Shown here: piece after piece, positions 34,444 to 43,781 of the stretch
Position numbering within the stretch: the first letter of the stretch is position 1
Layout: the number at the start of each line of letters is the position of its first letter
Assembly (NCBI GenBank): GCA_963725395.1
Contig: CAVRYH010000012.1
Coordinates: 62,001 to 126,000, forward strand
Direction of reading: 5' to 3'
DNA: 64,000 nucleotides
Source of the DNA: Bog-756 sp963725395
Lineage (GTDB): Bacteria; Actinomycetota; Acidimicrobiia; Acidimicrobiales; RAAP-2
Notes under the pieces: generated by a model
What the model saw: only the letters and a program-made list of their open reading frames with translations
Database searches by the model: none
Told to the model about the DNA's origin: nothing
Made by a program: the position numbers and the translations under genes

Positions 34444-34917
34444 ATGCAGACGATCAGCTCTCCCGCCGATATCGCCCCGCTCATCGACCAGCACCTCGGT
34501 TACAGCAGGTTCATCGAGGTGACACAGGAGCGTGTCGACCTTTTCGCCGATGCGACCGGGGACCACCAGTGGATCCACGTGGATACGCTACGGGCAGCCT
34601 CCGGTCCCTTCGGAGGGACAATCGCCCACGGCTATCTGACCCTGTCGCTCGGCCCCGAACTCCTGCACGACGTGCTCACGTGGGAGAACATCCGAATGGG
34701 CGTGAACTACGGGCTCGACAAGGTGCGGTTTCCTTCGCCGGTGCCGGTGGGTTCACGACTCCGGCTCGGTGCGGTGCTGCGCGGGGCCGACGAGCTCGGT
34801 GGTGGAGGTGTCCAGGTCCGGCTCGAACTGACCTTCGAGGCCGAAGAAGCAGCAAAGCCGGCCTGTGTGGCGGAGCTCCTGCTCCGGTACTACTTCGCCG
34901 AGGAGGGCTCCCCGTAG
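34444..34917 (+). CDS. MaoC family (R)-specific enoyl-CoA hydratase-like protein
   Basis: 157 residues, single hotdog. The hydratase-2 motif is intact: DATGDHQWIHVD places D40 and H45 as the catalytic pair, followed by GPFGGTIAHGYLTLSLGPEL, the overhang segment. C-terminal strands are RLELTFEAEEAAKPACVAELLLRYYF. It hydrates trans-2-enoyl-CoA to (R)-3-hydroxyacyl-CoA or a related substrate. Start ATG 34444 is chosen by the -10 box and by family alignment. It is divergent from the permuted CoA-transferase and 147 bp ahead of the amidohydrolase. Confidence 0.9.
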   Translation: MQTISSPADIAPLIDQHLGYSRFIEVTQERVDLFADATGDHQWIHVDTLRAASGPFGGTIAHGYLTLSLGPELLHDVLTWENIRMGVNYGLDKVRFPSPVPVGSRLRLGAVLRGADELGGGGVQVRLELTFEAEEAAKPACVAELLLRYYFAEEGSP

Positions 34918-35064
34918 GGACTGTCGTCGGGCCCCCAGCGGGCTGCTCGTCGTCCGAGAACAGGCTTTCTCATGTAGCCTGAGCCATGCAGACCGGGGAC
35001 ACCGGAATGCCTCGGCGAGCCCCGAACGCGGGGTGCGCAGAGGCGGGGAGAAGGAGCAAGCACA

Positions 35065-36348
35065 ATGGAAATCAACGATATGGTCCTGGTGAGCGTGGAC
35101 GACCACGTGATCGAGCCTCCGCATCTATTCGAAGGTCGCCTGCCCGCCAAGTACGTGGATCTCGCCCCCAAGTTCGTCACCAACGAGGACGGCACCAACG
35201 CCTGGCTCTACGAGGGCAACATCCTCCCCAACGTGGCGCTGAACGCGGTCGCCGGCCGGCCCCGCGAGGAGTACGGGCTCGAACCCACGTCCTTCGAGCA
35301 GCTGCGGCCGGGGTGTTACGACATCGATGAGCGGGTGAAGGACATGGATGCGAACGGCGTCGTCGGATCGCTGTGTTTCCCCTCGTTCCCCCAGTTCTGC
35401 GGTCAGCTGTTCGCCCGGACCGAGGACAAGGACCTGGCGCTCGCCTTGCTCCGTGCCTACAACGACTGGCACATCGACGAGTGGTGCGGCACCCATCCGG
35501 GCCGTTTCATCCCCTGTCCCCTCCCCGCCATCTGGGATCCGGAGATCCTCGCCGCCGAAGTTCGTCGAACGGCCGCCAAGGGAGCCCACGCCGTCACGTT
35601 CTCGGAGAACCCTTCCAAGCTCGGCTGGCCCAGCATCCATTCGGACTACTGGGACCCGTTCTGGAAAGCGTGCAGTGACGAGGCCGTTGTGGCCTGTCTG
35701 CACATCGGCTCCTCCTCCGACATCGTGATCACCTCGCCGGACGCGCCGATCGACTGCCTGATCACGCTGACGCCTATGAACATCGTGCAGGCGGCGGCCG
35801 ATCTCGTATGGTCGCCGGTGCTGCGCAAATTCCCCGACCTCAAGGTGGCGCTGTCGGAGGGTGGTATCGGCTGGGTGCCGTACTTCCTCGAGAGGGTCGA
35901 CTACAACTACGACCGCCACCACGCCTGGACGGGTCAGGAGTTCGGGGACGAGCTGCCGAGCGAAGTGTTCAACAAGCACGTGCTCACCTGCTTCATCGAC
36001 GACCATTTCGGGGTGGACAGCCGCCAGTATCTCGACATGGACAACGTCATGTGGGAGTGCGACTACCCACATTCGGACTCGACATGGCCCCTCGCACCGG
36101 AGATCCTCGCACAGAGCCTCGACGGTGTACCCGACTACGACGTCGACCGGATCACCCACCTCAACGCCATGCGGCACTTCCACTACGACCCGTTCACCGC
36201 GCTGGGGGGTAAGGAGAACTGCACCGTCGGCGCCCTCCGCCAGCGGGCCGTCGGGCACGACGTCTCCATCCGGTCGAGGAATATCGAGAGCATCGGGAAG
36301 CGGGGGACCCGTTCGGTGGATCTGCTGTCGGCGGCGTCCTCCCGTTGA
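35065..36348 (+). CDS. amidohydrolase family protein (PF04909-like)
   Basis: 427 residues. VDDHVIEPPHLFEGRLP is the characteristic N-terminal motif of this subfamily, with the DH metal region. WECDYPHSDSTWPLAPEIL near residue 330 carries the C-terminal catalytic aspartate; LSEGGIGWVPYFLERVDY is typical. ATG 35065 is preceded by GAAGGAG. A strong hairpin (36354) follows the stop, so this is the end of a transcript. Chemistry could be hydrolysis or decarboxylation of a pathway intermediate; the family is common in steroid and aromatic catabolic regions. Confidence 0.88.
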   Translation: MEINDMVLVSVDDHVIEPPHLFEGRLPAKYVDLAPKFVTNEDGTNAWLYEGNILPNVALNAVAGRPREEYGLEPTSFEQLRPGCYDIDERVKDMDANGVVGSLCFPSFPQFCGQLFARTEDKDLALALLRAYNDWHIDEWCGTHPGRFIPCPLPAIWDPEILAAEVRRTAAKGAHAVTFSENPSKLGWPSIHSDYWDPFWKACSDEAVVACLHIGSSSDIVITSPDAPIDCLITLTPMNIVQAAADLVWSPVLRKFPDLKVALSEGGIGWVPYFLERVDYNYDRHHAWTGQEFGDELPSEVFNKHVLTCFIDDHFGVDSRQYLDMDNVMWECDYPHSDSTWPLAPEILAQSLDGVPDYDVDRITHLNAMRHFHYDPFTALGGKENCTVGALRQRAVGHDVSIRSRNIESIGKRGTRSVDLLSAASSR

Positions 36349-36353
36349 GCCCC

Positions 36354-36381
36354 GGGCGCGGCACCGCACGGTGCCGCGCCC
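36354..36381. terminator. strong GC hairpin, probable terminator
   Basis: Perfect 12-bp stem (36354-36365 with 36370-36381) closed by the loop GCAC, six bases after the amidohydrolase stop. No T tract follows, which is common for actinobacterial terminators. Confidence 0.65.
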
Positions 36382-36423
36382 TCCGACCATGACGCCCGGC
36401 GCGTCGACCAAAGGAATGTGATC

Positions 36424-37638
36424 ATGGCCAACGCCCTCACGGGCTTCCGGGTGCTGGAAGTCGCTTCGTGGATGTTCGTGCCCTCAGCCGGCGCCGTGCT
36501 GGCCGACTGGGGCGCCGACGTCATTAAGGTCGAACACCCGGTCACCGGCGATCCGCAACGGGGACTGTCATCGATGGGCCTGATCCCCGGTGGTGACGGA
36601 GCGGTGAACTACATCATCGAGCAGCCCAACCGGGGGAAGCGCAGCATCGGCATCGACATCAGCACCGAGGGAGGACGTGACCTCCTCTATCAGCTGGCCG
36701 CCACGTCCGACGTGTTCCTCACCAGCTTCCTCCCCGCCGTGCGTCAGCGCCTGAAGATCGACGTCGAGCACATCAAAGAGGTCAACCCCCGTATCGTCTA
36801 CGCCCGCGGCACGGGTCAGGGGCCCCTCGGCCCCGACCGCGAGAAGGGCGGCTACGACGGCGCCTCGTTCTGGGGTCGGGGCGCGGTCGGCAGTGCCCTC
36901 AAGCCGGGTGACGCCGAGTTCCCCATCGGCGGCCGGCCGGGTTTCGGGGACCTGGCCGGAGGCATGGCCATCGCCGGGGGTATCGCCGCCGCCCTCCTCC
37001 AGCGGGCCACCACGGGCGAAGCGCCGGTCGTCGACGTCTCCCTGCTCGGGATCGCCATGTGGATGCTGTCGCCCGACATCGTCGCCTCGGGACTCTATGG
37101 GGGGGACCCGATGCCCAAATTCGATCGCAGGACCTCGCCCAACCCGCTGGTGGGCAGCTACCGGACCAGCGATGGGCGGTTCATCACGCTGATGATGCTG
37201 CAGTCCGACCGGTTCTGGCCCGATTTCTGCAACCACATCGGCCGCCCGGACCTCATCGACGACCCTCGCTTCGTCGACGGGGCGGCCCGCTACACGAACG
37301 GCGGGGAGTGCGTGGCCATCATCGACGAGGTCTTCGCCTCGCGCACCTACGAGGAGTGGAAGAAGGCCCTGGCCACCCTGGAAGGCGTGTGGGCTCCGGT
37401 GCAGCTGCCGAGCGAGCTGGCCGACGACCCCCAGGTGGAGGCGAACGGCTACCTCGCCCATGTCGAGCGCGAGGACGGCAAGGAGTACGACCTGGTCACC
37501 AATCCCGTCCAGATGGACGAGACAGGAGACCGGTTGGTCCCAGCCCCAGAGCACGGCCAGCACACCGAGGAGATCCTCCTCGAGCTGGGCCTCGGGTGGG
37601 ACGAGATCGTGGCTCACAAGGACGCCGGCGCCATCCTC
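36424..37638 (+). CDS. CaiB/BaiF family III CoA-transferase
   Basis: A protein of about 405 residues, ending at the stop near 37641. Opening ALTGFRVLEVASWMFVPSAGAVLADWGADVIKVEHP, NRGKRSIGIDI, the aspartate in GFGDLAGG, and TSPNPLVGSYRTSDGRFITL. It is a close paralogue of the enzyme at 18378 in length and order of motifs. Start ATG 36424 has AAGGA eight bases upstream; the in-frame GTG 36418 is too close to it. It is convergent with the SDR at 37717. Confidence 0.92.
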
Positions 37639-37716
37639 TGAACGTGACCGAGGTCGGAGCCCCGTCGAGGTTCGGCCGCCGGTGACCTGGGGGCGCTCGG
37701 GTGGACGGCTCGGGGC

Positions 37717-38481
37717 CTACTTGGGAGGGAAACGCAGGGCGCCGTCGAGCCGGATGTTCTCCCCGTTTAGGTAGGGGTTCGTCACGATGCTCTCGACCAG
37801 CCGGGCGAACTCGTCGGGCTCCCCCATCCGCCTGGGGAAGACGATGTTCTCGACCAGTTTGGCTTTGAGCTCCTCGGAGGCGCTCTGCATGAGCGGTGTG
37901 CCCATGGTGCCCGGGGCGATGGCACAGACCCGGATGCCCACCGGCGCCAGGTCCCGGGCCAGGGGCAGGCTCATGCCCAGGATCGCCGCCTTCGACGTCC
38001 CGTAGGCCACCTGCCCGGTCTGTCCCTCGTAGCCGGCGATCGACGCCGTGTTGACCACCACGCCTCTTTGTCCCCACTCATCGGGCTCGTTGCCGGCGAT
38101 TCGGGCCGCGCCCAGTCGGATCACATTGAACGTCCCCATCGTGTTGAGCTCGATGGTCGCCCGGAAGGCGTCCATGGCCAGGGGAGCGTTGTCACGCGAC
38201 AGGGTCCGCCCCCCCATGCCCCCGCCGGCGACGTTGACCAACACGGCCAGCGGGGCCAGCGACGATGCCGCGTCGATGGCCGCGGTCACGTCGTCGTCGT
38301 TGTTGACGTCGCCGCCGACTGCCCTCCCCCGCCCCAGCTCCTTCACCAGCTGCTCGCCGGCGTCGAGTGCTCGGTCGAACACCACCACCTGCATGCCCAG
38401 GCCGGTGAGACGGCGCACCGTCGCCGCGCCGAGCCCGCCGGCGCCCCCGGTCACGATGGCAGACCGCTGACTCCAATCCAT
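37717..38481 (-). CDS. short-chain dehydrogenase (3-hydroxyacyl-CoA dehydrogenase type II-like)
   Basis: 254 residues, a classic NAD-dependent SDR. TGGAGGLG at 11-18; D36 after strand 2 favours NAD over NADP; S147, Y160 and K164 form the catalytic set. The layout (SQRSAIVTGGAGGLG, NVAGGGMGGRT, a QVAYGTSKAAILGM helix and PRRMGEPDEFARLV) resembles HSD10-type 3-hydroxyacyl-CoA dehydrogenases. ATG start with AGGAGG upstream. It is downstream of and on the same strand as the P450, and may be separately transcribed. Confidence 0.88.
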   Translation of the reverse strand: MDWSQRSAIVTGGAGGLGAATVRRLTGLGMQVVVFDRALDAGEQLVKELGRGRAVGGDVNNDDDVTAAIDAASSLAPLAVLVNVAGGGMGGRTLSRDNAPLAMDAFRATIELNTMGTFNVIRLGAARIAGNEPDEWGQRGVVVNTASIAGYEGQTGQVAYGTSKAAILGMSLPLARDLAPVGIRVCAIAPGTMGTPLMQSASEELKAKLVENIVFPRRMGEPDEFARLVESIVTNPYLNGENIRLDGALRFPPK

Positions 38482-38578
38482 GCTTCCTCCTGTCGTTCCT
38501 TGACTCCGACGTTCCCTGCAAGGGGCTGCCTGTGCCTCGGAGACGTGACGACTCCGCCCATCGCGGGACCGCTCAGGC

Positions 38579-39787
38579 TCAGGCGCCTGCCACGGTGAAG
38601 GTCATCGGGAAGTAGTCGATGGACCGGATGGCGGGGGTGTAGATGAGTTTGTGGCCATCGGGCAGTGCGTACTCGGGGATACGCCGGTGCCACTCGCGAA
38701 GGGCGACACGGAGCTCCTGGCGCGCCAGATGGGAGCCCAGGCAACGATGGACGCCGGCACCGAACGCGGAATGACGGTTGACGTCGCGGTCGAACCGCAC
38801 CTCGTGGGCGTCGGGTAGATCACGTTCATCGGTGTTGACCGATCCGAGCAGCACCATCACATGGTCGCCCTTGGCCACCGGACAGCCCGCCACCTCGGTG
38901 TCGTCCATGGCCACTCGGGCCACGACCTGGACCGGCGTCTCCCAGCGGAGGAGCTCCTCGATGGCTGCCGGGATGACGGACGGGTCGTCGACGATCCGCC
39001 GGCGCTGATCGGGGTGCTGCACCAGGTATCCGAACATGCAATCGAGGGTGGCCGTGACCGTGTCGAGCCCGGCGATCAGGAACAGGAAGCAGATGTCCAG
39101 GATGTCCTCACGCGTGAGTTTGTGTCCTTCGACGTCGGCATCGAGGAAGCGGCTCAGGAGATCGTCCTGGCGCTGCTCCTCCCGCCGGTCGAGGATCTCG
39201 TTGAAGTACTCGTAGATCGAGTCCGCCGTCTCCTGCTGGTGCGCCTTGGCCTCGTCGCTGTCGAACGCCGCACCGATGACCAGGTGGGGTCGGATGATCC
39301 CGTCCTTCATGGCGAGGAAGCGCGGCAGTTCGTCGAACGACAGGCCGAGAAGATCGAGGAAGACCCTCGACGGGAACGGAATGGAGAACTCGCTGGCGAA
39401 GTCGACCTCGCCCCGCCCCACGAACCCGTCGATCAGCTCGTTGACGGTCCGGGTAACGGACTCCTCGATCAGGGCCATCTGCCGGGGGGCGAAGATCGGA
39501 TCGAGGAGCTTGCGGTACTTCTTGTGCTCCGGTGGATCGATCTGCAGGGGGATGAGGGGCCGGACGTTCTTGAGGTCCACCGCGTCGGAGTTGGACGAGA
39601 AGACCTCCGGGTGGCGGAAGACCTCCTCGGCCTCCGCCTTGCAGGTCACGAGGACTCCCATCCCTTCGAGCGGCATGACCGGGCTGGCGTCCCGCAATTG
39701 CTTGAACACGGGCTGGGGATTGGCCGCTCCCTCGTCGTCCATCAACGACAGCATCCCCCCGCTGTCCTCGGGCGGGTTGTCGTCCAT
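38579..39787 (-). CDS. cytochrome P450
   Basis: 402 residues, a bacterial class I P450. The I-helix proton-relay motif AGLDT is present, ExxR appears in EELLRWETP, and the heme loop FGAGVHRCLG places the heme cysteine at C349. PPEHKKYRKLLDPIFAP is the typical C-helix. It probably hydroxylates a hydrophobic substrate such as a terpenoid or steroid carbon. No ferredoxin or reductase is adjacent; the 3Fe-4S ferredoxin at 16876 is a candidate partner. ATG 39787 with AGGAG upstream; it is divergent from the enoyl-CoA hydratase at 39897. Confidence 0.92.
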   Translation of the reverse strand: MDDNPPEDSGGMLSLMDDEGAANPQPVFKQLRDASPVMPLEGMGVLVTCKAEAEEVFRHPEVFSSNSDAVDLKNVRPLIPLQIDPPEHKKYRKLLDPIFAPRQMALIEESVTRTVNELIDGFVGRGEVDFASEFSIPFPSRVFLDLLGLSFDELPRFLAMKDGIIRPHLVIGAAFDSDEAKAHQQETADSIYEYFNEILDRREEQRQDDLLSRFLDADVEGHKLTREDILDICFLFLIAGLDTVTATLDCMFGYLVQHPDQRRRIVDDPSVIPAAIEELLRWETPVQVVARVAMDDTEVAGCPVAKGDHVMVLLGSVNTDERDLPDAHEVRFDRDVNRHSAFGAGVHRCLGSHLARQELRVALREWHRRIPEYALPDGHKLIYTPAIRSIDYFPMTFTVAGA

Positions 39788-39896
39788 GTACGCTCCTGTC
39801 GGCCCCGGGAAATGGTCGTTCTCATACTGACACAGAGACCATCCGGGCAGCGAACACCACGCCGGGCCAGACCCGCCATACAGGGAGAACACCCCC

Positions 39897-40670
39897 ATGC
39901 TCATTCTTCGTGATCGACTCGGGCACACCGAGGTCCTGACCCTCAATCGACCCGAGGCCGCCAACTCCCTGAACCCGCCGTTGCTGGAGCAGCTGGGGGT
40001 GGCCCTCCAGGAGATCCTCGACGACGTCGATGCCCGGGCGGTGGTGGTGACCGGGGCCGGGGAACGCGTCTTCTGCGCCGGTATGGACCTCAGCGCGCTC
40101 GGCGGCGACTGGAGCGGCCTCGGCGGCGGCAGTGGCCGGCCCGGGGCCGCAGCCCTCGCCCACTTCATGGCCGGCACCTACCCCAAACCTCTCATCGCCG
40201 CGGTCAACGGGGCCGCCGTCGGGGGCGGGCTCGAGCTGGTGCTCTCTTGTGACCTGGTGGTGGCCTGTGATCGCGCCCGGTTCGGTCTCCCCGAGGTCAA
40301 GCGCGGGCTCTACGCGGCGGGGGGTGGCACTCTGCTGTCGACACGCATCCCCCAGGCACTGGCCCTCGAGATGGGTCTGACCGGTCGCCTGGTCGGTGCC
40401 GATCGCGCCGAGCGCCACGGGTTGGTCAACCAGGTCGTCCCGGCCGGCGAGCTCCTGGCCACCGCCATCGCACTCGCCGACGAGGTGGCGGCCAACGGCC
40501 CCCTGGCCGTCCAGCTGACCAAACGGTTGATGCGTGCGGCGGTGACCCACGGCGCCGACGCGGGGCTCGCCAGCCCTGAGGAGAACGACTCGATCTTCCG
40601 GAGCGAGGACGCCCGGGAGGGCGCGGCCGCCTTCATGGAGAAGCGGGCAGCCACGTTCACGGGCCGGTGA
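39897..40670 (+). CDS. enoyl-CoA hydratase/isomerase
   Basis: 257 residues, a standard crotonase. TLNRPEAANSLN, oxyanion motif VFCAGMDLSAL, second oxyanion segment NGAAVGGGLELVLSCDLVVA, and FGLPEVKRGLYAAGGGTLLSTRIPQ with a glutamate in the position of the second catalytic acid. C-terminal helices contain LTKRLMRAA. ATG start with GGGAGAA upstream. It is divergent from the P450 and convergent with the MDR reductase. Confidence 0.92.
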   Translation: MLILRDRLGHTEVLTLNRPEAANSLNPPLLEQLGVALQEILDDVDARAVVVTGAGERVFCAGMDLSALGGDWSGLGGGSGRPGAAALAHFMAGTYPKPLIAAVNGAAVGGGLELVLSCDLVVACDRARFGLPEVKRGLYAAGGGTLLSTRIPQALALEMGLTGRLVGADRAERHGLVNQVVPAGELLATAIALADEVAANGPLAVQLTKRLMRAAVTHGADAGLASPEENDSIFRSEDAREGAAAFMEKRAATFTGR

Positions 40671-40688
40671 CCAGCAACGCCGGTCCCG

Positions 40689-41705
40689 TCAGACGCTGAC
40701 AATGACCTTTCCCGTGTTCCCGCCGCTGAAGAGCAGGTTGAGGGCGTCGACCGCGTGCTCGAGTCCCTCGACCATATGGTCGCGGTACTTGATCGACCCG
40801 TCCATCACCCAGGTGGCCATGGCCGCCTGGGCCTCGGGGAAGCGCTCCAGGTAGTCGAGGACGAGGAACCCCTCCATGCGGGCCCGGCGGGCGATGAGAC
40901 TCAGGTAGTTCCGTGGCCCGGTGGGCCGTTCCTCGTTGTACTGGGAGATGGCACCGCACAGCACCACGCGGGCCTTCATGGCCAGGTTGGCCAGGGCGGC
41001 GTCGAGGATCTCCCCGCCGACGTTGTCGAAGTAGATGTCGATCCCGTCCGGACACACCTCGGCGATCCGACGGCCGACCGGCTCCTCGCGGTAGTCGATG
41101 GCATGGTCGAATCCGAGTTCGCCGGTCAGCCACCCGCACTTCTCCGCGGAGCCGGCGATGCCGACCACGTTCGATGCGCCGGCGATGCGGGCCAACTGAC
41201 CGACCACCGATCCGGTGGCACCGGCTGCGCCGGACACGACGACCGTGTCGCCGGCCCGCGGCTGGCCCACATCGAACAGGCCGAAGTAGGCGGTCATGCC
41301 CGTGACGCCGAAGACACTGAGAGCGGCGGCCGGATCGACTCCGGCAGGCAACGTCGTCATGGCCGAGGTGCCCCCGTCGGCCAGCACGTACTCCTGCCAG
41401 CCCGTCATGCCGAAGACCAGATCCCCCTCCCGGTAGGCCGGGTTCCGGCTGGCCACCACCTCACCGATCCCACCACTGCGAACCACCTCTCCGATGGCGA
41501 TCGGAGGAAGGTAGCCCGGTGCGTCGTCCATCCACGTGCGGATGGTGGGGTCGATCGAGAGAAAACGGACCCGGATCAGCGCCTGCCCGTCGGCCGGCTC
41601 CGGCACCGTCGCCGTGTCGTCGAGACGGACAGTGCCTTCGTCGACGAGGCCGTGGGGTCGGGAGGCCAGCAGGTAGCGACGGAAGGTCTCGGGCACAACC
41701 GGCAT
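40689..41705 (-). CDS. zinc-free MDR NADP-dependent oxidoreductase (leukotriene-B4-dehydrogenase type)
   Basis: 338 residues. LRPHGLV-type opening, WMDDAPGYLPPIAIGEV, cofactor motif SGAAGATGSVVGQLARI, GFDHAIDYREE, and the typical C-terminus NYLSLIARRARMEGFLVLDY then DHMVEGLEHAVDALNLLFSGGNTGKVIV. No zinc ligands, as expected. Relatives reduce C=C bonds of enones or enoyl derivatives with NADPH. ATG 41705 with GGAGGG upstream. It is convergent with the enoyl-CoA hydratase and divergent from the alpha/beta hydrolase. Confidence 0.9.
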   Translation of the reverse strand: MPVVPETFRRYLLASRPHGLVDEGTVRLDDTATVPEPADGQALIRVRFLSIDPTIRTWMDDAPGYLPPIAIGEVVRSGGIGEVVASRNPAYREGDLVFGMTGWQEYVLADGGTSAMTTLPAGVDPAAALSVFGVTGMTAYFGLFDVGQPRAGDTVVVSGAAGATGSVVGQLARIAGASNVVGIAGSAEKCGWLTGELGFDHAIDYREEPVGRRIAEVCPDGIDIYFDNVGGEILDAALANLAMKARVVLCGAISQYNEERPTGPRNYLSLIARRARMEGFLVLDYLERFPEAQAAMATWVMDGSIKYRDHMVEGLEHAVDALNLLFSGGNTGKVIVSV

Positions 41706-41778
41706 TCAAGCAGACCCTCCGCCCCGGTGCTGAGGCTGCGCCCCGTCGGGGTCCACCGGATGTGGTCTGATCTGAGCG

Positions 41779-42708
41779 ATGGACGAATACCGCCCGCCCC
41801 CTGACGCGCCGGACTGGTTCCGGCGGGCCCTCCGCATCCCCCAGACCGACGTCGAGGTCGAGGTCGACGGCTGCACCATCCACGCCATGGCCAGTGGCCC
41901 GGCCGGCCGCCGTGGACTGGTCTTCGTCCACGGCGGCGGCGCCCATGCGCACTGGTGGACCCACGTGTCGGCGTTGTTCAGCACCGAGTTCCGGGTGGTC
42001 GCCGTCGACCTGTCCGGCCACGGCGACAGCGGTGGCCGCGCCGGCTACTCCCTCGAACAGTGGACCGACGAGGTGATGGCGGCGGCAGAGGCCGGCCGGA
42101 TCAACGGGCCCCCCGTGGTCATCGGGCACAGCATGGGCGGATTCGTGACCATCGCCACCGCGGCCCGTCACCCGGACCGGTTAAGTGGCGCCATCGTCTG
42201 CGACTCACCGGTGACCGAGCCCGACCCCGAGATCGAGGCCTATCAGCTGCGAGAAGCCTTCGGCCATCCCCGCACCTACGCGAGCGTCGACGAAGCGGTC
42301 CGCCACTTCCGCACCATCCCCGCCCAGGACCACTACCTCGCCTACGTCATGGACCATGTGGCGCACCACTCGCTCCGCCGGGTCGCCGGCGGATGGCAGT
42401 GGAAGTTCGACCCGCGGGTGTTCGAGCAGTTCGGAGGGACCATCCGGGGGGTCGCACTCCCCTACCTATCCCAGGTCCGGTGCCGGTTCGCACTGCTCCG
42501 CTCGGAGCACGGCCTGGTCACGGCCGACATCGGCCGCTTCATGTACAACGAGTTGGGCCGCGTCACCCCGGTCATCGAACTGCCCGAAGCCGGCCATCAC
42601 GCCATGCTCGACCAGCCGCTCATCCTGCTGACCGCCCTGCGCACCCTGCTGGCCGACTGGGACCACTCAGAGCCCCGCCGACGCCTCGGGCGGCCGCCCG
42701 GCCCGTGA
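41779..42708 (+). CDS. alpha/beta hydrolase
   Basis: 309 residues. Oxyanion region VHGGGAHAHWW, nucleophile elbow GHSMGG (serine), acid segment near RSEHGLVTADI, catalytic histidine in LPEAGHHAMLDQP. Full-length single-domain hydrolase; an esterase, lactonase or C-C bond (meta-cleavage product) hydrolase are all possible. It is divergent from the MDR reductase and convergent with the DMT transporter. It marks the right end of the catabolic block. Confidence 0.88.
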   Translation: MDEYRPPPDAPDWFRRALRIPQTDVEVEVDGCTIHAMASGPAGRRGLVFVHGGGAHAHWWTHVSALFSTEFRVVAVDLSGHGDSGGRAGYSLEQWTDEVMAAAEAGRINGPPVVIGHSMGGFVTIATAARHPDRLSGAIVCDSPVTEPDPEIEAYQLREAFGHPRTYASVDEAVRHFRTIPAQDHYLAYVMDHVAHHSLRRVAGGWQWKFDPRVFEQFGGTIRGVALPYLSQVRCRFALLRSEHGLVTADIGRFMYNELGRVTPVIELPEAGHHAMLDQPLILLTALRTLLADWDHSEPRRRLGRPPGP

Positions 42709-42728
42709 CCGGCCCGAGCAGGCTGGGC

Positions 42729-43754
42729 CTACCCGACACCCCGAGGCCCCGAGACCCTCTCCCCACGCTCCCCCCGCCCGCCCAGGTGCTGGATCACGTC
42801 GGGCGGGAGGCTGCGGAGCACCTCGTCGGGGATCTGGTCCTGGACGGCGTCGGCCAACCGTTTCGACCGGGAGCGCAGCGAGAGCAGCTCGCTGTAGTGC
42901 TGCTCGTCCCCCTTCAGGCCCGAGATGAGGGGGGAGTGGGCGATGAAGACGGCCCCGGTGAACATGACGAGGAGGGACAGGGCCTCCAAGGGGCCGTAGA
43001 CCCCGCTCGTGCGCAGGCTGTCCCCGAACAGCCCGATGCCGATGGCCATGGAGGCCAGCGGGTCGACCAGCACGAGGGAGGTCTGGGAGGCGGCGATGGG
43101 CCCGGCGTGGAAGGCGTTCTGGGCCAGGAACACCGAGCCCACCCCGCAGACGGCCAGGGCGTAGGTCTCCCAGTGGGAGAACATGTGGACCCAGTCGACG
43201 GCCACGTAGTCCCCCACCTTCTTGATGAGGGCGGCGGTGAAGGCGAAGCCCACCGCCCCGGCCGCCCCGAACATGGACGCCCGCCACCACCGGGGCCCGT
43301 GGAGGGCGGCGAGCACCGCCACCACCACCACGGCCCCGCAGGCCGAGCCGGCCACGATCCAGCCGAACGCCGAGGGGGAGAGGTTGCCGCCCCCCGGCTG
43401 GGCGAACACCAAGAAGCCGGCCAGGCCCCCGGCGGCGGCCAGGCAGCCGAGCCACTCCCGCACCCCGATGCGGAACCGGAACCAGGTGGCCAGCAGGATG
43501 ACGAGGAACAACAGCTCGGTGGTGAGGATGGGCTGGACCTGGCTCAGGTCCCCGAGGTGGAGGGCGACGGCCTGCATGAGGAACGAGCCCACCATGAAGG
43601 CGAAGCCGAGCAGCCACACCCCCCGCTTGAGGGCGTGGGTGAGCAGGCTCAGCTTGAGCGTCGACTCGGCGGGGGCGTCCTCCACCCCCATGCGCTGGAG
43701 GATGCTGGTCAGCGCGTTGGACAGGGCGGCCGCCAGGGCCAGGAAGTAGACCAC
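42729..43754 (-). CDS. DMT superfamily (EamA-like) membrane protein
   Basis: 341 residues with nine or ten hydrophobic helices to about residue 275, followed by a charged cytoplasmic tail of about 65 residues (DEQHYSELLSLRSRSKR and a Gly/Arg-rich end). Helix 1 carries ALSNALTSILQRMG, the usual drug/metabolite transporter opening, and the fourth helix region has LSQVQPILTTELLFL. Substrate is unknown. GTG start at 43754 with GAGGGTCC upstream. The window here is extremely rich in G and C at third positions. Confidence 0.8.
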   Translation of the reverse strand: MVYFLALAAALSNALTSILQRMGVEDAPAESTLKLSLLTHALKRGVWLLGFAFMVGSFLMQAVALHLGDLSQVQPILTTELLFLVILLATWFRFRIGVREWLGCLAAAGGLAGFLVFAQPGGGNLSPSAFGWIVAGSACGAVVVVAVLAALHGPRWWRASMFGAAGAVGFAFTAALIKKVGDYVAVDWVHMFSHWETYALAVCGVGSVFLAQNAFHAGPIAASQTSLVLVDPLASMAIGIGLFGDSLRTSGVYGPLEALSLLVMFTGAVFIAHSPLISGLKGDEQHYSELLSLRSRSKRLADAVQDQIPDEVLRSLPPDVIQHLGGRGERGERVSGPRGVG

Positions 43755-43781
43755 CGGACCGGGACCCTCAGACGCCGGTCT

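Noticed and set aside
36354..36381. Hairpin as an operator or attachment site
   Set aside because: Its position six bases after a stop codon and its long uninterrupted GC stem fit a terminator better.
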